From: Glandiceps talaboti
Taxonomy: Eukaryota; Hemichordata; Enteropneusta; Spengelidae
Direction: 5' to 3'
Assembly (NCBI RefSeq): GCF_964340395.1
Contig: NC_135565.1
Coordinates: forward strand, 4,464,142-4,474,141
Length of the DNA: 10,000 nucleotides
Shown here: piece by piece, positions 8,301 through 10,000 of the stretch
Position numbering within the stretch: position 1 is the stretch's first letter
How the letters are laid out: each line of letters opens with the position of its first letter
Program-made: the position numbers and the translations under genes
Notes under the pieces: model-generated
Database searches by the model: none
Seen by the model: only the letters and a program-made list of their open reading frames with translations
What the model was told of the DNA's origin: nothing

Positions 8301-8604
8301 GGTATACAACTTTGGAATTACTAGATAGCATCTAGTAGCAACTTTGCTTATATAAAGTGAGCTGAGGAAAGTAGATGTTTTATGCAAAGTCAAAACTGGG
8401 AAAAATCAACAAAATCATTAATGCAAAATACTGATGGGTGTCCCTAATAATGTAGATCATAATGAATCTTATCAGATTGTTTATATTATCAGGCTGTACA
8501 ACCTGTCCACATATTAGATGACTTATCTTCTTTGTATACCATATAGTAGAAACCAAGACCCGTCAGTTTGTTTGGAAGCATTGTGGTTTTGTTCTGGTCA
8601 CTAA
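813..8604 (+). CDS. C-type lectin domain protein with two tandem cysteine modules (5' partial, spliced)
   Basis: The spliced model joins 813-1232, 4702-5112, 5472-5621, 8153-8291 and 8547-8604. All junctions keep frame: phase 1 before exons 1 to 4 and phase 2 before the last. The order is module A (about 140 residues), module B (about 137 residues), then a CTLD of about 115 residues carrying all four canonical cysteines if the last exon is right. No transmembrane segment follows the CTLD, and there are three N-glycosylation sequons (NIT, NQS, NYT) in the modules, so a secreted or extracellular protein is likely. The EPN motif in C-type lectins goes with mannose/GlcNAc-type ligands; binding here is inferred. 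The start codon and signal peptide are missing, presumably upstream. I know no established gene name for this architecture. Confidence 0.7.
1233..1399. other. Start of large intron, nothing recognised
   Basis: This is the 5' part of the 3469-base intron between modules A and B. The exon reading frame stays open by chance until 1393, but hydrophobicity and module similarity stop at the donor at 1233. Confidence 0.5.
1400..1421. repeat. (AT)n microsatellite
   Basis: About ten uninterrupted AT units, the first of three TA tracts within 500 bases of the intron. Confidence 0.95.
1480..1574. repeat. (TA)n microsatellite, 95 bases
   Basis: A long alternating TA tract with a single phase slip (AA) near 1519-1521, which suggests two merged arrays or one point insertion. 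It borders the foldback segment that follows. Confidence 0.97.
1641..1782. repeat. Foldback segment: 23 bp inverted repeat enclosing a 7 bp palindrome
   Basis: Bases 1641-1663 (beginning TGTTGAGGGTAGAAG) are the perfect reverse complement of 1760-1782. Between them, 1673-1689 forms TATACCT-CAG-AGGTATA. The right arm runs straight into the (CA)n array and the left arm lies 66 bases after the (TA)n array. It may be a small non-autonomous or hairpin-forming dispersed repeat; no family is assigned. Confidence 0.8.
1781..1876. repeat. Compound (CA)n-(TA)n microsatellite
   Basis: About 18 CA units (1781-1816) pass directly into a TA tract to 1860, then a CATATA-type tail to 1876. The reading frames through it (runs of TH, YI, CV) are products of the repeat and not genes. 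Confidence 0.97.
1877..2745. other. Intronic stretch, nothing recognised
   Basis: This is AT-rich intronic sequence with no convincing exon, RNA gene or known transposon segment on either strand. The short frame on the minus strand at 2426-2656 has no coding character. Confidence 0.5.
2746..2788 (+). repeat. Left terminal inverted repeat with TAA flank
   Basis: TAA at 2746-2748 precedes GGGAGCC. The arm continues through a G run and GCCGGAGGAA. It pairs with the right arm over about 40 bases. Confidence 0.85.
2812..2888 (+). repeat. Subterminal repeats, left end (ATGACCCTCCCC type)
   Basis: There are three degenerate units of the form TTTGTAAAA-C/G-ATGACCCTCCCC, starting near 2812, 2835 and 2866. 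Related units occur at the right end in the same, not inverted, orientation. Such subterminal arrays often bind transposase; that role is inferred. Confidence 0.75.
3055..3375 (-). pseudogene. Acidic reading frame with poly-Asp tract and one in-frame TAG
   Basis: Read on the minus strand, an ATG at 3375 (preceded by an in-frame TGA) opens MLLLKYDGDGSS, followed by about 25 Asp from the trinucleotide repeat and then an acidic Ser/Thr-rich stretch ending TSESD. A TAG at 3190-3192 interrupts it. The same frame then continues for 44 codons as GDTDISDNGNTEGEGDDGDN and ends with a basic tail, ELLKVTRSSRVCTTWKARFRY without its first residue counted, before TAA at 3055-3057. Composition is consistent on both sides of the TAG, which suggests one coding sequence broken by a nonsense change. 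It lies within the inverted-repeat element and could be part of an element protein. Function is unknown. Confidence 0.4.
3265..3340. repeat. (ATC)n microsatellite, about 25 units
   Basis: An uninterrupted ATC array that reads as poly-Asp on the minus strand within the acidic frame. A related but opposite-strand GAT array occurs at 5271-5323. Confidence 0.97.
3501..3563. repeat. TG/TCTG-rich simple repeat
   Basis: Imperfect TGTG and TCTG units are followed by a non-repetitive tail beginning CATCGTTTTCTCCAAATC. The minus-strand frame across it is a His/Thr-rich artefact. The tail resembles sequence that often accompanies such repeats in aquatic invertebrate genomes; this is from memory only. 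Confidence 0.85.
3564..4524. other. Interior of inverted-repeat element, nothing recognised
   Basis: About 960 bases with many stops in all frames and no transposase-like, reverse-transcriptase-like or RNA-gene signal that I can see. It probably represents non-coding filler of a non-autonomous element. Confidence 0.5.
4525..4612 (+). repeat. Subterminal repeats, right end (GTGACCCTCCCCC type)
   Basis: There are three units in the same orientation as at the left end: CTTGTAAAACGTGACCCTCC near 4525, a diverged ATATGACCCACCCCC near 4551-4579, and TTTGTAAAATGTGACCCCC near 4588. The right terminal repeat itself contains CCCTCCCCCTTGTAAA, so it looks like the next unit of this array. Confidence 0.75.
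4613..4656 (+). repeat. Right terminal inverted repeat with TAA flank
   Basis: GATTCCTCCGGCCCTC runs to CTGAAGGCTCCC at 4653, complementary to the left arm, and is followed by TAA at 4654-4656. Confidence 0.85.
4668..4701 (+). promoter_or_regulatory. Branch point and splice acceptor of module B exon
   Basis: TTACTAAA at 4668-4675 fits a metazoan branch-point consensus about 28 bases before the acceptor TTTCGCTTGCAG, which ends at 4701. It lies in the 48 bases that separate the transposon end from the exon, so insertion spared the splicing signals. Confidence 0.55.
4702..5112 (+). CDS. Exon: extracellular module B (uncharacterised, four-cysteine C-terminus)
   Basis: This exon of 411 bases lies between acceptor TTGCAG and the strong donor AGAG|GTAAGT and is phase 1 at both ends. 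The first codon is completed as Ala, then VINRDLVTYPDAPSLDIIMG. Cysteines are encoded at 5001, 5022, 5088 and 5106 (C-x6-C-x21-C-x5-C), nearly identical in spacing to module A. One sequon (NYT) is present. The middle is rich in alternating Val/Ile/Leu/Ser/Thr, which suggests beta strands. The open frame continues into the intron to a stop at 5435, and upstream to 4599, but similarity to module A ends at the splice sites. Confidence 0.78.
5113..5471 (+). other. Intron with (GAT)n tract, open in the exon frame
   Basis: The 359-base intron starts GTAAGT and ends TTCTTACAG. The frame from module B stays open until TAG/TAA-type termination at 5435, because the GAT array codes Asp. Its length is not a multiple of three, so retention would truncate the protein before the CTLD. 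Confidence 0.7.
5271..5323. repeat. (GAT)n microsatellite, about 17 units
   Basis: An uninterrupted GAT array followed by diverged GAC/GAT units. It produces Asp runs on the plus strand and Ser runs on the minus strand; neither is treated as coding. Confidence 0.97.
5472..5621 (+). CDS. Exon: N-terminal part of C-type lectin domain
   Basis: This 150-base exon is phase 1 on both sides, between acceptor TTCTTACAG and donor GAAA|GTAAGT. It reads D-TYKYTMSTDLFTWFAAAAYC followed by QSLGQHLVKYES. The pattern of aromatic residue, W, A-x-x-YC, G-x-x-L matches the first strand, helix 1 and the first conserved Cys (codon 5531) of C-type lectin domains. The extra N-terminal Cys of long-form domains (CYKF type) is replaced by Thr in TYKY, so this is a short-form domain. 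The region after YESIYEFFNF corresponds to helix 2. Confidence 0.85.
5622..6369. other. Intron sequence with hairpins and a G-rich stretch
   Basis: No exon is recognised. Two adjacent hairpins occur at 5906-5946. A sequence with repeated GTCCGTC/GTCCGG-type words lies near 6075-6140, and G-rich, A-rich sequence near 6264-6340 precedes the LINE relic. The small open frame at 5820-6008 has no coding character. Confidence 0.5.
5906..5946. repeat. Two adjacent hairpins
   Basis: GGGTC-ACCAA-GACCC (5906-5920) is followed after two bases by GCAAGCGA-8-TCGCTTGC (5923-5946), whose stem is perfect over 8 bp. The pair could belong to a small foldback element. It does not fit a tRNA cloverleaf. Confidence 0.6.
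6370..7745 (+). mobile_element. Decayed non-LTR retrotransposon (CR1/L2-like LINE), endonuclease to partial reverse transcriptase
   Basis: Successive fragments in shifting plus-strand frames follow the order of a LINE ORF2. First comes an AP endonuclease piece with LYRPPSSQKNRFTDS (near 6470-6520), LLGDF (6582) and HYDSPHNSVTTR with STHVKGHTHN (6604-6730). Next is the linker RRRAERQWRKTRLEIHKQIY and DFFNKK (near 6985-7250). Last are reverse-transcriptase N-terminal motifs: CDLDPCPTGLL, PLIKKTSLDPNELQNYR, RIVLSQLINYL and AYKPFHSTETALIKILND (7380-7740). There are several stops and frameshifts. The catalytic FADD-type motif and everything 3' of it are absent. It is inactive, inserted in the same orientation as the host gene and within a CTLD intron. 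Clade assignment is from remembered motif style. Confidence 0.85.
7746..8152. other. Intron end before second CTLD exon
   Basis: No feature is recognised apart from the acceptor: a T-rich tract (8125-8150) ending AG at 8151-8152. The sequence where the LINE should continue does not resemble reverse transcriptase. Confidence 0.5.
8153..8291 (+). CDS. Exon: core of C-type lectin domain with WIGAND, EPN and EDC
   Basis: A 139-base exon enters in phase 1 after TTTTAG and leaves in phase 2 at AAT|GTGAGT. The protein reads EFWIGANDQTTEG, VWKNEDGS, FVAWADGEPNDSGGIEDC, AVT. WIGAND (codon 8161), W-x-x-G-E-P-N (EPN at 8248-8256) and EDC (8272-8280) are the conserved core and long-loop residues of C-type lectins. 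EPN with the Glu of EDC supplies Ca2+-site-2 and sugar ligands in mannose-type lectins, so calcium-dependent sugar binding is plausible. The minus-strand open frames across this exon are shadows. Confidence 0.9.
8292..8546 (+). other. Short intron within the CTLD
   Basis: 255 bases begin GTGAGT and end with a pyrimidine tract (TTATCTTCTTTG) and ATATAG. The last bases form TAGTAG, a tandem (NAGNAG) acceptor; both options keep the frame. Confidence 0.5.
8547..8604 (+). CDS. Probable last exon: C-terminal strand of C-type lectin domain and stop
   Basis: After joining to the preceding phase-2 exon the frame reads I-RNQDPSVCLEALWFCSGH and stops at TAA (8602-8604). Two cysteines six residues apart (codons 8569 and 8590), with an aromatic just before the second, fit the last two conserved Cys of the fold, which normally close with C-x(6-8)-C near the domain end. 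They would pair with YC and EDC. The usual WND before the third Cys is not present; RNQDP stands in its place. Phase, acceptor, cysteine spacing and the stop right after the domain all agree, but the exon is short and the identity is inferred. Confidence 0.52.
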
Positions 8605-9061
8605 TGAACATTTAACGTATTGCAACCACGAAACATGTATCATTCCTGATTGCAACTAACGAACAAAATCAAGCATCTTCATTCCACCATTGTACACTGT
8701 ATAGTTGACGCTCGGCAGATTAGTTATGGCCATTTGAGTACTTTTTATCAACCTATTGTGGTTTTAATGGGGCTTGCCTATTACAGATGAAAAATATGAT
8801 ATGGACATTCTCGTTACTCTGGTTTCCTCGCTCACAACTTATACATCATCACCTATATCCCAATCTCGCAAGCTGATTGGTCGAGACTCGGACCTGTAGA
8901 TGTACTACTCTATATGTCATCAACAGCCATATTTTATTTAAATTTGTTGTTCCACGTGGTCACCCTTGTAACAACTTTGCAAATAACCAGAAATAAGTCA
9001 CATATCTCAGCATTTCGAGTGCCACATTAGTGTAACTGTACAAACTATTTTTTTTAAAAAA
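8605..9061 (+). other. Likely 3' untranslated region or downstream sequence
   Basis: No open frame or exon is recognised after the putative stop. If the candidate polyA signal at 9062 is used, this stretch is the 3' UTR. Confidence 0.35.
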
Positions 9062-9067
9062 AATAAA
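9062..9067 (+). terminator. Candidate polyadenylation signal AATAAA
   Basis: AATAAA lies about 460 bases after the putative stop, immediately after a T8A8 run (9048-9063). Another AATAAA occurs at 9476-9481. Neither has supporting evidence beyond the hexamer. Confidence 0.25.
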
Positions 9068-10000
9068 TCTATTGATCGTTTGTTTCGCGCCACAGGCCAA
9101 CCGTCCAACATATAACCTCAGAATGGCAAAGGAATGTAGTAGACCAACCGCGTTTATCAAGTGAACGTGACCACTGATTATTATAGAGATTACCGTTGTT
9201 AATGCAGTATTCATCGCAATATGCCAGTATTAACAGGCTCGCCCCCATTTTGCTGGAAAATGTCCTCTCGCAACGAGATATAAACCGTTATTTGACAAAT
9301 AACGTTAATGTATAATTATTTACAACCAAGTCTAAAGATAAGATGCGTTAAGAACTTGCATAGCGCCAATCTCAAAAAAAAACTGTTTCAGAGCCCCTTC
9401 ACAATGCTTAATTAAAAATACCAAAAAGAACAACAATTTACTTTTAAAACATAAAGACTTTAAAACTCCTTCTGCAATAAAAGACAAAACTGTATGGAGT
9501 ACTAACAAGATTTCTAAAAAAAACTACATGTTCAAGAGTGTTCAAAATTAAAAAGACATACATAATCAGCACTTCTTTAAAAACTCAACCAGGACAATTA
9601 TTGCAACAGTTAGTGAGAGCAAGAACCATCCTATTCCACGCATGTGGTGCCTGTGAATTTGTTAATTAATTATGCCATACTCAAGTCAAGTCATTGTCTT
9701 TGAACAGAATCTATGGATAAGATACCCTGGTCGTTCTGTGTCACTACAAACCATGTCTACGTCACTGGTTTAGTTGTGCTCGAAATATGAGCCAAATCAC
9801 CATTATTCTTCCTGATTTTTTATAAATTTTATTTTAATACTAATATTATGTCTCCATTCTGCGCCGATCGATATACTCGTGACATAAGGATTTTTCACCT
9901 ACTCGTAGTGACAAGGCCCCCTTAGGTCACTCGTATTTTACTCAGCTGAAGGAGAAAAATATTGGGAAATAATATCGCAGAGATAGCATTTATTTAACGT
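9068..10000. other. Downstream sequence, little recognised
   Basis: No credible exon, RNA gene or transposon open frame is seen on either strand. It contains the palindromes at 9266-9304 and A-rich sequence around 9400-9560. Confidence 0.5.
9266..9304. repeat. Two small palindromes in series
   Basis: TCTCG-CAA-CGAGA (9266-9278) is followed by CGTTATTTG-A-CAAATAACG (9286-9304), the latter with perfect 9 bp arms and a single-base centre. They could be the end of a hairpin-rich dispersed repeat. Confidence 0.6.

Noticed and set aside
8136-8393. Two minus-strand open frames across the second CTLD exon
   Set aside because: They are shadows of the plus-strand exon, whose lectin motifs and splice sites are clear.
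9708-9790. Alternative last CTLD exon with IPWSFCVTTNHVY after the AG at 9706-9707
   Set aside because: The phase does not fit the phase-2 donor at 8291 (the in-frame reading stops after four codons), and only one Cys is present.
1-10000. CRISPR array, prokaryotic operon or phage system
   Set aside because: There is no spaced direct-repeat array and no ribosome-binding-site-led genes; intron-exon structure and LINE sequence show a metazoan genome.

Overview
This is eukaryotic (metazoan) genomic DNA: AT-rich, full of microsatellites and decayed transposons, with short exons bounded by GT/AG splice sites and no long uninterrupted gene. The domain content is a C-type lectin fold behind a tandem extracellular module, and there is a CR1/L2-like LINE relic in an intron. 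Together these suggest a marine invertebrate, perhaps a hemichordate or amphioxus. That placement is an inference from style and cannot be proven from the window.

One plus-strand gene occupies most of the window. I can place five exons: 813-1232, 4702-5112, 5472-5621, 8153-8291 and a probable short last exon at 8547-8604. The first two encode homologous modules of about 140 residues sharing the cysteine framework C-x6-C-x21-C-x4/5-C; I do not recognise them as a named domain. The next three encode a C-type lectin-like domain (CTLD) with WIGAND, an EPN motif and EDC. Introns around and between the modules and within the first half of the CTLD are all phase 1; the last is phase 2. The start codon and signal peptide lie upstream of the window. 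A decayed copy of the same module appears to sit at about 364-690. The predicted product is a secreted or extracellular, probably sugar-binding protein.

The first large intron (1233-4701) holds AT/CA microsatellites around a nested foldback sequence (1641-1782). It also holds a 1.9 kb element with 40 bp terminal inverted repeats flanked by TAA (2749-4653), whose right end stops 48 bp before the next exon. Inside that element is a minus-strand acidic reading frame broken by one TAG. Intron 5113-5471 carries a (GAT)n tract. Intron 5622-8152 carries two adjacent hairpins and a same-strand, frameshifted LINE relic (about 6370-7745) with endonuclease and partial reverse-transcriptase segments. After the probable stop codon (8602-8604), the rest of the window (to 10000) shows only a possible polyA signal and small palindromes.
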